This document shows positions 1 through 6,221 of a DNA stretch of 11,366 bases, in pieces; positions within the stretch are counted from its first letter, which is position 1; each line of letters opens with the position of its first letter. The DNA is from an uncultured Lysobacteraceae bacterium. Its GTDB lineage: Bacteria > Pseudomonadota > Gammaproteobacteria > Xanthomonadales > Xanthomonadaceae. Both the position numbers and the translations under genes were made by a program. A model generated the notes under the pieces. It had not been told where the DNA came from and searched no databases. It saw only the letters and a program-made list of their open reading frames with translations. The stretch is from positions 1-11,366 of the forward strand of contig CAMLSB010000055.1 in NCBI GenBank assembly GCA_946482565.1, read 5' to 3'.

Positions 1-1090
<1,090 letters not shown>

Positions 1091-1116
1091 GCCGGACTCT
1101 CCGTGTTGCAAATGCA

Positions 1117-1139
1117 CGGGGCCGCTAATTGCGGCCCCG
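1117..1139 (-). promoter_or_regulatory. Intercistronic stem-loop between acpP and fabF
   Basis: Perfect 9-bp inverted repeat CGGGGCCGC / GCGGCCCCG with a 5-nt loop (TAATT on the plus strand), centred in the 73-bp acpP-fabF gap. In the minus-strand transcript it lies about 25 nt after the acpP stop. No run of U follows, so it is not a classical intrinsic terminator. It could be an attenuator, a Rho-associated 3' end or an RNase barrier protecting acpP mRNA. The structure is seen in the sequence; the role is inferred. Confidence 0.55.
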
Positions 1140-1163
1140 GCACGGTCTCGCGGACGCCAGGGC

Positions 1164-1403
1164 TTACGCCTTGACGTGCGCCTTGACGTAATCGATCGCC
1201 TGCTGGACGGACGTGATCTTCTCGGCTTCCTCGTCCGGGATCTCGCACTCGAACTCTTCCTCGAGGGCCATGACCAGTTCCACGGTGTCGAGCGAGTCGG
1301 CGCCGAGGTCGTCGACGAACGAAGCGCTGTTGGTCACTTCCTCTTCCTTCACGCCCAGTTGTTCGACGACGATCTTCTTGACGCGCTCTTCGATGCTGCT
1401 CAT
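1164..1403 (-). CDS. acpP: Acyl carrier protein (AcpP)
   Basis: Small acidic four-helix carrier that holds growing acyl chains on a 4'-phosphopantetheine arm for all the Fab enzymes. The 79-residue product is nearly collinear with E. coli AcpP ([11 protein letters not shown] at the start, [13 protein letters not shown] near the end). The attachment serine is Ser37 in [18 protein letters not shown], and the acidic recognition helix II follows. A Cys in the FECEIPDEE stretch replaces a residue that is not Cys in E. coli. The ATG at 1403 has a strong GGGAGGAG ribosome site (about 1413-1420), the best in the window, as expected for a very abundant protein. It has 120 bp upstream and 73 bp downstream, both with stem-loops, so it may be partly expressed as its own transcript. 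Confidence 0.99.
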   Translation of the reverse strand: MSSIEERVKKIVVEQLGVKEEEVTNSASFVDDLGADSLDTVELVMALEEEFECEIPDEEAEKITSVQQAIDYVKAHVKA

Positions 1404-1440
1404 GGGTGCTTGCTCCTCCCGGGAGACTGTTCAGACGGAT

Positions 1441-1469
1441 AGTGTAAGGGAAAGCAGGGGCGCGGTATA
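1441..1469 (-). promoter_or_regulatory. Candidate internal promoter for acpP
   Basis: On the minus strand TACACT (1446-1441) matches the -10 consensus at 4 of 6 positions. The hexamer 17 bp upstream, TATACC (1469-1464), matches the -35 at only 3 of 6. Transcription would start near 1432-1436 and give a leader of about 30 nt carrying the strong GGGAGGAG site. E. coli acpP is known to have its own promoter, which makes this plausible. The weak -35 keeps confidence low. Confidence 0.33.
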
Positions 1470-1485
1470 TCGGGCCGCAACCCCT
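1456..1485 (-). promoter_or_regulatory. Stem-loop upstream of acpP
   Basis: Two-part stem: AGGGG/CCCCT (1456-1460 with 1481-1485) and GCGG/CCGC (1462-1465 with 1475-1478), joined by a small asymmetric internal loop, with a 9-nt apical loop. In the minus-strand transcript it is followed by GCTTTCCCTT, a poor U-tract. It could be a weak terminator or 3'-end stabiliser for fabG mRNA. It overlaps the -35 and spacer region of the candidate acpP promoter. Confidence 0.45.
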
Positions 1486-1501
1486 TCTGGTTCAGTGACT
1501 T

Positions 1502-1520
1502 GGGCGCGCTTTTTGCACCC
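1502..1520 (-). promoter_or_regulatory. Short A-loop hairpin after fabG stop
   Basis: Six-bp stem (GGGCGC 1502-1507 with GCACCC 1515-1520, one G-U in the minus-strand RNA) and a loop that reads AAAAAGC in the transcript. It begins 3 nt after the fabG stop codon. No U-tract follows. A role in protecting the 3' end is possible. It is short enough to be chance. Confidence 0.3.
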
Positions 1521-1523
1521 CTG

Positions 1524-2267
1524 TCACGGCATGTACATGCCGCCGTTGACGTGCAGGGTTTCGCCGGTGATGTAGGCCGCCGACGGCCCCGCCAGGAACG
1601 CCACCGCGCGCGCGATGTCCGACGGCTCGCCGAGGCGGCCCAGCGCGATCTGGCCGAGCATCGCCTGCTTCGATTCTTCCGGCAGGCCACGGGTCATGTC
1701 GGTGTCGATGAAACCGGGCGCCACGACATTCACGGTGACGCCGCGGCTGCCGATCTCGCGCGCCATCGACTTGCTGAAGGCGATGATGCCGGCCTTCGCG
1801 GCCGCGTAGTTCGCCTGGCCCGCGTTGCCGGTGACGCCGATGACCGAGGCGATGTTGACGATGCGGCCCTTGCGCGCCTTCATCATGTTGCGCATCACCG
1901 CCTTGCTGGTGCGGAACACGCTGCTGAGGTTGGTGTCGAGGATGGCCTGCCAGTCCTCGTCCTTCATGCGCAGCAACAGGTTGTCGCGGGTGATGCCGGC
2001 GTTGTTGACGAGGATGGAGACCGCGCCGAAGTCCTTCGCGATGTCGTCGACCAGCGCGTCGATCGCGCCCGGATCGGTGACGTCGAGCTTGCGGCCGTGG
2101 CCGCCGGCCGCGGCCAGGCGCGCGCCGATCGCGTCGGCGCCGGAGTCGCTCGTCGCGGTGCCGATGACCGTGGCGCCCTGTGCCGCCAGCTCGTCCGCGA
2201 TCGCCGCGCCGATGCCGCGGCTCGCGCCCGTCACCAGCGCCACTTCCCCCTGCAACACCTTCTCCAT
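1524..2267 (-). CDS. fabG: 3-oxoacyl-ACP reductase (FabG)
   Basis: NADPH-dependent reductase of the first reductive step of each fatty-acid cycle. The 247-residue length is standard for FabG. It is a classical short-chain dehydrogenase: nucleotide-binding motif TGASRGIG at 13-20, NNAG at 88-91, Asn113, and the catalytic Ser141, Tyr154 and Lys158 (in QANYAAAKAG). The FabG-typical VNVVAPGFIDTDMT follows, and the protein ends GGMYMP. The ATG at 2267 is 10 nt after the fabD stop, and its ribosome site GGAG overlaps that stop (TAAGGAG), so translation of the two is probably coupled. Similar reductases with other substrates exist, but position between fabD and acpP makes FabG nearly certain. Confidence 0.98.
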   Translation of the reverse strand: MEKVLQGEVALVTGASRGIGAAIADELAAQGATVIGTATSDSGADAIGARLAAAGGHGRKLDVTDPGAIDALVDDIAKDFGAVSILVNNAGITRDNLLLRMKDEDWQAILDTNLSSVFRTSKAVMRNMMKARKGRIVNIASVIGVTGNAGQANYAAAKAGIIAFSKSMAREIGSRGVTVNVVAPGFIDTDMTRGLPEESKQAMLGQIALGRLGEPSDIARAVAFLAGPSAAYITGETLHVNGGMYMP

Positions 2268-2273
2268 CGCTAA

Positions 2274-2280
2274 CTCCTTA
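2274..2280 (-). promoter_or_regulatory. fabG ribosome site fused to the fabD stop codon
   Basis: Minus-strand TAAGGAG: the TAA stop of fabD runs straight into a GGAG ribosome site, 7 nt before the fabG ATG. Ribosomes ending fabD finish on the fabG initiation region, which fixes the fabG start and supports coupling. Confidence 0.75.
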
Positions 2281-3216
2281 GTTCCAGTCGGCGAGGGCGG
2301 ATTCGAAGTCGCCCGGAGTGCCGAGGGGGCGCGCGTCGAGGGACTTGTCGATGCGCTTGGCGAGGCCGGCGAGCACCTTGCCCGGGCCGCATTCGCCGAT
2401 GCGGGTGGCGCCGCGCGCGGCGAGCGCCTGCACGCAGCCGGTCCACTGCACCGGCAGGTAGAGCTGGCGCACGAGCGCGTCGCGGATCGACTGCGCGCCT
2501 TCGTGCACTTCGGCGTCGACGTTCTGCACCACCGGGATCCGCGGCGCGTGCCAGTGCATGCCGGCCATTGTCTCGGACAGGCGATTGGCGGCTTCGCGCA
2601 TCAGCGGCGTGTGCGAGGGCACGCTCACCGCCAGCTTGACGGCCTTGCGCACGCCGCGTTCGGCGAGCAGCGCGAGCGCGCGGTCGACCGCGGCCGCATG
2701 GCCGCCGATCACGACCTGGCCCGGCGAGTTGTAGTTGGCGGGCACGACGACTTCGTCGCCGGACGCGTCGCGGCAAGCCTCGATGACGACCGCATCGTCG
2801 GCGCCGAGCACCGCGGCCATCGCGCCGGTGCCGGCGGGTGCCGCGTCCTGCATCAGCTGGCCGCGCAGGCGCACGAGGTGCGCACCGTCGGACAGCGACA
2901 GCGCGCCCGCGGCGACCAGCGCGCTGTACTCGCCGAGGCTGTGGCCCGCGAGGACCGCCGGCTGCGCGCCGCCGCGCGACTGCCACAGGCGCCACACGGC
3001 CACGCCCGCGGCCAGCAATGCCGGCTGCGTGTATTCGGTGCGGTTGAGCATTTCCTCCGGGCCGCCCTGCGAGAGCGCCCACAGGTCCACGCCAGCCCCG
3101 TCGGAGGCTTCGCGGAACGCGTCCTTCACCAGCGGGTGCAGTTCCGACAGCTCGGCGAGCATGGCGACGGACTGCGAACCCTGGCCGGGAAAGACGAAGG
3201 CGAGCGATTCGGTCAT
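2278..3216 (-). CDS. fabD: Malonyl-CoA:ACP transacylase (FabD)
   Basis: Moves malonyl from CoA to the AcpP arm, supplying extender units to FabH and FabF. The 312 residues match the family (E. coli about 309). GQGSQ at 11-15 forms the oxyanion side, the nucleophile Ser93 lies in GHSLGEYSAL, Arg118 binds the malonyl carboxylate, and catalytic His202 is in VPSHTPLM; all sit one place after the E. coli numbers. The start gives MTESLAFVFPGQG, aligned with E. coli MTQFAFVFPGQG, so the ATG at 3216 is well supported. However, the 24 nt before it are pyrimidine-rich with no Shine-Dalgarno match. Gaps: 102 bp from fabH, 10 bp to fabG. Confidence 0.98.
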   Translation of the reverse strand: MTESLAFVFPGQGSQSVAMLAELSELHPLVKDAFREASDGAGVDLWALSQGGPEEMLNRTEYTQPALLAAGVAVWRLWQSRGGAQPAVLAGHSLGEYSALVAAGALSLSDGAHLVRLRGQLMQDAAPAGTGAMAAVLGADDAVVIEACRDASGDEVVVPANYNSPGQVVIGGHAAAVDRALALLAERGVRKAVKLAVSVPSHTPLMREAANRLSETMAGMHWHAPRIPVVQNVDAEVHEGAQSIRDALVRQLYLPVQWTGCVQALAARGATRIGECGPGKVLAGLAKRIDKSLDARPLGTPGDFESALADWN

Positions 3217-3246
3217 GGGGTGGAGGTTCGGAAAAACGGGACGGGC

Positions 3247-3276
3247 ATGATACGGGCGGGCGGTGCGGGGCGTCTG
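3247..3276 (-). promoter_or_regulatory. Candidate secondary promoter before fabD
   Basis: Minus-strand TATCAT (3252-3247) matches the -10 consensus at 5 of 6 positions, notable in such GC-rich DNA. CAGACG (3276-3271), 18 bp upstream, matches the -35 at 3 of 6. The start would fall near 3240, giving a leader of about 24 nt to the fabD ATG. The weak -35 leaves this tentative. Confidence 0.3.
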
Positions 3277-3286
3277 TACTGCCCCG
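3266..3286 (-). promoter_or_regulatory. Second stem-loop in the fabH-fabD gap
   Basis: CGGGGC (3266-3271) pairs with GCCCCG (3281-3286) around a 9-nt loop. It lies directly after the stronger 3289-3310 hairpin in the direction of minus-strand transcription and overlaps the -35 of the candidate fabD promoter. A short stem, seen directly; function unknown. Confidence 0.35.
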
Positions 3287-3288
3287 TA

Positions 3289-3310
3289 TGCCGGCCATGC
3301 GCGGCCGGCA
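3289..3310 (-). promoter_or_regulatory. Stem-loop after fabH
   Basis: Perfect 8-bp inverted repeat TGCCGGCC / GGCCGGCA with a 6-nt loop, starting 8 nt beyond the fabH stop in the transcript. No U-tract follows. It is probably a 3' stabilising or attenuating structure. GC-rich palindromes of this kind also occur by chance at this base composition. Confidence 0.5.
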
Positions 3311-3318
3311 CGGCCCGA

Positions 3319-4317
3319 TCAGTACCGCAGCAGCGCCGAGCCCCAGGTGAAACCGCCGCCGAAGGCTTCCAGCAGCACGAGCTGGCCGCGCTGGATCGAA
3401 CCCGAGCGCACCGCGACGTCCAGCGCCAGCGGCACCGAACCGGAAGAGGTGTTGCCGTGCTTGTCCACGGTGACGACGACGCGCTCCATCGGCATGTCCA
3501 GGCGCTTGGCCGTGGCTTCGATGATGCGCAGGTTGGCCTGGTGCGGGATCAGCCAGTCGATCTCGCTGCGGTCCAGGCCGTTGGCCTCGAGCGTTTCCTC
3601 GACCACGGCGTCGAGCGCCTTGACCGCATGCTTGAAGACCTCGTTGCCGGTCATCAGCACCTTGACGCCCGCGTTGTGCTCGCCGGGCTTGAAGCCGACG
3701 GACACGCCGACCGGGTTCCACAGCAGTTCCTTCTTGCCGCCGTCGGCGTGCAGGTGGGTGCTGAGGATGCCGGTCTCGGTGTCGGCCTTGAGCACGACCG
3801 CGCCGGCGCCGTCGCCGAACAGCACGCAGGTGCCGCGATCGGTCCAGTCGATCATCCGGGTCAGCGTTTCCGCGCCGACGACGAGCGCGGTCTTCACCGT
3901 GCCGGACTGGATGAACTTGTCGGCGACCGACAACGCGTAGACGAAGCCCGAGCACGCGGCGTTGACGTCGAACGCCGGGCAGCCATTGGCGCCCAGGCGA
4001 TGCTGCAGCAGGCAGGCCGTCGACGGGAAGACCAGGTCCGGCGTGGTCGTGCCGAGCACGATCAGGTCGAGCTCGGACGCATCGACGCCCGCCGCCTCGA
4101 GCGCACGCAGCGAGGCGTGATAGGCCAGGTCGCCGGTGGTCTCGCCTTCGGCCGCGACGTGGCGCTCGCGGATGCCCGTGCGGGCCGCGATCCATTCGTC
4201 GCTCGTGTCGACGAGCTTCGCCAGGTCGTCGTTGGTCAGCACCTTCTCCGGCAGGTAGCTGCCGGTGCCCGCGATGCGGGAGTAGATGCGCTGCGAGGCC
4301 ACCGTTCCGGCCGACAT
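3319..4317 (-). CDS. fabH: Beta-ketoacyl-ACP synthase III (FabH)
   Basis: Starts fatty-acid synthesis by condensing an acyl-CoA (acetyl-CoA in E. coli) with malonyl-ACP. The 332-residue thiolase-fold protein carries the FabH triad Cys122 (NAACSGF), His259 (PHQANLRI) and Asn289 (HGNTS), and ends [16 protein letters not shown], almost as in E. coli. Compared with E. coli (317 residues) it has about 10 extra N-terminal residues before [13 protein letters not shown] and about 5 extra internally. The ATG at 4317 lies 10 nt after the rpmF stop and lacks a clear ribosome site, so it may be coupled to rpmF. A GTG at codon 6 is another possible start. Unlike E. coli, no plsX separates rpmF from this gene. 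Confidence 0.97.
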   Translation of the reverse strand: MSAGTVASQRIYSRIAGTGSYLPEKVLTNDDLAKLVDTSDEWIAARTGIRERHVAAEGETTGDLAYHASLRALEAAGVDASELDLIVLGTTTPDLVFPSTACLLQHRLGANGCPAFDVNAACSGFVYALSVADKFIQSGTVKTALVVGAETLTRMIDWTDRGTCVLFGDGAGAVVLKADTETGILSTHLHADGGKKELLWNPVGVSVGFKPGEHNAGVKVLMTGNEVFKHAVKALDAVVEETLEANGLDRSEIDWLIPHQANLRIIEATAKRLDMPMERVVVTVDKHGNTSSGSVPLALDVAVRSGSIQRGQLVLLEAFGGGFTWGSALLRY

Positions 4318-4327
4318 CAGCTGAAGG

Positions 4328-4522
4328 TCAATCTTCTTCGACGATCTTGGTCTTCGGCGCGACGACCTGCTTGCCGCGGTAGTAACCGTCGGCCGTCACG
4401 TGGTGGCGCACATGGGTCTCGCCCGAGGTCGGGTCGGTGGCCAGCTGCTTCGCGCTCAGGGCGTCGTGCGCGCGGCGCATGCCGCGGCGGGACGGGGAAA
4501 CTCGGGACTTCTGCACAGCCAT
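4328..4522 (-). CDS. rpmF: 50S ribosomal protein L32 (RpmF)
   Basis: Small basic protein of the large ribosomal subunit. The 64 residues begin [20 protein letters not shown] and include [18 protein letters not shown], the L32p signature. The Cys pairs seen in zinc-binding L32 forms are absent, as in E. coli. The C-terminal tail (KTKIVEED) makes it a few residues longer than the E. coli protein (57). The ATG at 4522 has GGAG about 8 nt upstream. It sits between yceD and fabH, the common yceD-rpmF-fab arrangement tying ribosome output to lipid synthesis. Confidence 0.98.
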   Translation of the reverse strand: MAVQKSRVSPSRRGMRRAHDALSAKQLATDPTSGETHVRHHVTADGYYRGKQVVAPKTKIVEED

Positions 4523-4565
4523 GGGAATCGCTCCAACAATAAAACCGCAATTTGAAACCGCTACA

Positions 4566-4588
4566 GCCGCCGGGACGATCCCGGCGAC
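4566..4588 (-). promoter_or_regulatory. Strong stem-loop between yceD and rpmF
   Basis: Ten-pair stem with a 3-nt loop (GCCGCCGGGA 4566-4575 with TCCCGGCGAC 4579-4588; one G-U in the minus-strand RNA), 27 nt past the yceD stop in a 93-bp gap. The transcript after it turns AT-rich (4535-4560), but no U-tract abuts the stem. It may attenuate or set a processing point so that L32 and YceD are made in different amounts. Confidence 0.5.
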
Positions 4589-4615
4589 ACTTTGTCATCA
4601 CGCTGCCAACAAACG

Positions 4616-5149
4616 CTACGCTTCACCGGCGCCGGGCTTCTTCAGCACTGCCAGCCCCGCGAACGGGCTGGCCTGCGCCACCTCGTCCTCCGTCGCCGGC
4701 CAGTCCTGTTCCAGCGCCTCGCCACCCGGAGCGATCGGCACCACCGGCACCGCGAGGATCAGTTCGTCCTCGACCAGGTCCGCGGGCCGCAACGATCCGT
4801 CCGCCGGCAAGGGCAGCGGCTCGTAGTCCGGCGGCAGGCCGGCCTCGGCCGCTTCCAGGTCGTCGTCGGCGGGCAGCAGCGCGAGCCGCTGCACCACCTG
4901 CACGGGTTGCAGGAAACGTTCCATGCTGCGCTGGCACGTCAACGGCAAGTCCGCCTGCGCCCGCACCTCCACGTAGGGGATGCGAAGCTCGTCGCGGCCG
5001 AAGTCGATCGTGTAGCGCACCACGCCCGCGTCATCGCAAAGGGCATCGCGCAGGCGCGCCATGGAGGACAGTGGCAGGGTTCCTTCGAACCCCCGCCCTG
5101 CGGCCACCATGCGCCAGGCGTCGAGCACCTCGGGCAAATCCGCGGACAT
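4616..5149 (-). CDS. yceD: YceD/DUF177 family protein (23S rRNA accumulation protein)
   Basis: DUF177 protein; E. coli YceD is needed for normal 23S rRNA accumulation, by an unclear mechanism. The product is 177 residues (E. coli 173). Family marks are LPEVLDAWRM at the start, CQR at 72-74, and the acidic block DLVEDELILAVPVVP at 124-138. The usual second Cys of the CQRC motif is Ser75 here, and the His after VPVVP in E. coli is missing. The frame stays open upstream past 5600, but the ATG at 5149 is chosen because the residues after it align with the family and a near-consensus promoter lies directly before it. No ribosome site precedes it. First gene of the operon. Confidence 0.9.
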   Translation of the reverse strand: MSADLPEVLDAWRMVAAGRGFEGTLPLSSMARLRDALCDDAGVVRYTIDFGRDELRIPYVEVRAQADLPLTCQRSMERFLQPVQVVQRLALLPADDDLEAAEAGLPPDYEPLPLPADGSLRPADLVEDELILAVPVVPIAPGGEALEQDWPATEDEVAQASPFAGLAVLKKPGAGEA

Positions 5150-5159
5150 AAGCCGCAAA

Positions 5160-5188
5160 ATGTTAGGGGTCGCAGGCCTTGCTGTCAA
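5160..5188 (-). promoter_or_regulatory. Main promoter of the yceD-rpmF-fab operon
   Basis: On the minus strand TTGACA (5188-5183, 6 of 6) is followed after exactly 17 bp by TAACAT (5165-5160, 4 of 6). This is the best sigma70-type promoter in the window. The predicted start is near 5153, only about 4 nt before the yceD ATG at 5149, so the mRNA would have almost no leader. Seen directly; activity is inferred. Confidence 0.75.
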
Positions 5189-5207
5189 ACCCAAGTGCTT
5201 GCCTGCG
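5171..5207. promoter_or_regulatory. Inverted repeat spanning the operon promoter
   Basis: CGCAGGC (5171-5177) and GCCTGCG (5201-5207) form a perfect 7-bp inverted repeat with centres 30 bp apart, about three helical turns. One arm lies in the promoter spacer and the other just upstream of the -35. This is the geometry of a repressor or activator site, but no known operator was recognised and chance cannot be excluded. Confidence 0.25.
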
Positions 5208-5244
5208 CGGGGGATTTGCCCGCCGCGGCGGGGCGGTTCAGACT

Positions 5245-5267
5245 GGATCCCTGCCTGGCCGGGATCC
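5245..5267 (+). promoter_or_regulatory. Hairpin covering the ribosome site of the TTG-start gene
   Basis: GGATCCC (5245-5251) pairs with GGGATCC (5261-5267) around a 9-nt loop. The 3' arm contains GGGA, the only ribosome-site-like sequence before the TTG at 5272. The fold would hide it. A GC palindrome at 5219-5232 (CCCGCCGCGGCGGG) lies just upstream. Confidence 0.4.
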
Positions 5268-5271
5268 GCCC

Positions 5272-5640
5272 TTGACCATCGCCCTCGTGTTGCTCGCGGC
5301 CGCCGTCGTGTTCGCCGCTGCCTTCGTCCTCTGGCGCCGCCGCGCCGCGCAGCGGCAACGCGCCCGCACCCTCGCCCAGGTCCTGGACGCGGCCGATGCC
5401 CTGGAGGACAAGCTGCGCACCGCCCGCGCCGAAATCGAGGCCATCGCCGGCACCGAGGACAACCCGGTCCGCGACGCCCTGCAGGAAATGCTCCGGCAGC
5501 GCCTGTGGCTGCAGCAGCACGGCGATGCGGCCACGCTGGACCAATTATCGCAGGTACGCGATTCGATCCAGGCCGGCGCCGAACGCATCGACCAGCAACT
5601 GGCGCGTATCGAGCGCGCCCGGGCCCCATCGGTCCACTGA
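5272..5640 (+). CDS. Small membrane-anchored coiled-coil protein, function unknown
   Basis: I do not recognise the family. From a TTG start it encodes 122 residues: one N-terminal membrane segment (about 2-22, TIALVLLAAAVVFAAAFVLW), then a basic patch (RRRAAQRQRAR) that should keep the rest in the cytoplasm, then heptad-like charged and Leu-rich helices (about 33-60 and 75-116). TTG 5272 was chosen because it places the hydrophobic segment at the N-terminus and has GGGA about 8 nt upstream. GTG 5287 is an alternative, and the in-frame TTG at 5179 would add 31 unlikely residues from promoter DNA. The stop is 2 nt before the Maf gene, so they are probably co-transcribed. Compositional bias toward Ala, Arg and Gln fits its neighbours. 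It is probably a real gene, but the start is uncertain. Confidence 0.7.
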   Translation: MTIALVLLAAAVVFAAAFVLWRRRAAQRQRARTLAQVLDAADALEDKLRTARAEIEAIAGTEDNPVRDALQEMLRQRLWLQQHGDAATLDQLSQVRDSIQAGAERIDQQLARIERARAPSVH

Positions 5641-5642
5641 CC

Positions 5643-6215
5643 ATGCGCCTGGTCCTGGCCTCGACCTCGCCTTACCGGCGCGAGCTGCTTGGGCGGCTGC
5701 GGCTGCCCTTCGACGTGGCCCGGCCAGAGGCCGACGAGACGCCCCGGCCCGGTGAGGCCCCCGCGGCGCTGGCGATGCGCCTGGCCGAGGCCAAGGCCGC
5801 GGCGATCGCGCGGCTCGATGCGTCGGCCTGGGTGCTGGGTTCGGACCAGGTCGCCGAACTCGACGGCCGGCCGCTGGGCAAGCCCGGCGGGCGCGACGCA
5901 GCGATCGCGCAGCTCTCCGCGATGTCGGGCCGCGTGGTGGCGTTCCACACCGGCGTGTGCCTGCTGCGCGAAGGTGCCGGGCCGCTGCGCGCCGCCGATC
6001 TCACGCGCGTGCATTTCCGCCACCTCGACGCCGCGGAGATCGCGCGCTACGTGGACGCGGAGCAGCCCTTCGACTGCGCGGGCAGCTTCAAGTCCGAAGG
6101 CCTCGGCATCGCCTTGTTCGAGGCGATCGAATCGAGCGATCCGACGGCGCTGGTCGGCTTGCCGCTGATCGCCACCGCGCGCCTGCTGCGCCAGGCCGGA
6201 TTCGCGCTGCCCTGA
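5643..6215 (+). CDS. yceF: Maf-family nucleotide pyrophosphatase, YceF type (m7GTP)
   Basis: Cleaves modified nucleoside triphosphates to the monophosphate and pyrophosphate. E. coli YceF prefers 7-methyl-GTP, probably to keep methylated nucleotides out of RNA. The 190 residues hold LASTSPYRRELL (5-16), the AEAKA lysine (Lys51), the presumed catalytic Asp68 in LGSDQV, and Lys80 in LGKPG. GSDQV, and CAGSFKSEGLGIALFEAIE near the C-terminus, mark the YceF subgroup rather than the dTTP/UTP-type YhdE. The ATG at 5643 lies 2 nt after the upstream stop with no own ribosome site, so it is probably coupled. A yceF gene divergent to yceD-rpmF is also the E. coli arrangement. It ends 6 bp from the convergent membrane-protein gene. 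Confidence 0.93.
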   Translation: MRLVLASTSPYRRELLGRLRLPFDVARPEADETPRPGEAPAALAMRLAEAKAAAIARLDASAWVLGSDQVAELDGRPLGKPGGRDAAIAQLSAMSGRVVAFHTGVCLLREGAGPLRAADLTRVHFRHLDAAEIARYVDAEQPFDCAGSFKSEGLGIALFEAIESSDPTALVGLPLIATARLLRQAGFALP

Positions 6216-6221
6216 CGCGCC

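Noticed and set aside
1508..1514. T-run near the fabG stop as an intrinsic terminator
   Set aside because: The run of T lies inside the hairpin loop on the plus strand, and the transcript from the minus strand has A there; geometry is wrong for a terminator.
1825..4542. 905-codon plus-strand open frame across fabG, fabD, fabH and rpmF
   Set aside because: It runs antisense through four known genes and their gaps; biased codon use removes stops from the opposite strand. No ribosome site or domain seen.
5150..5644. N-terminal extension of YceD through the upstream open frame
   Set aside because: It would cross the promoter and lie antisense to the coiled-coil gene; family similarity starts at the ATG at 5149.
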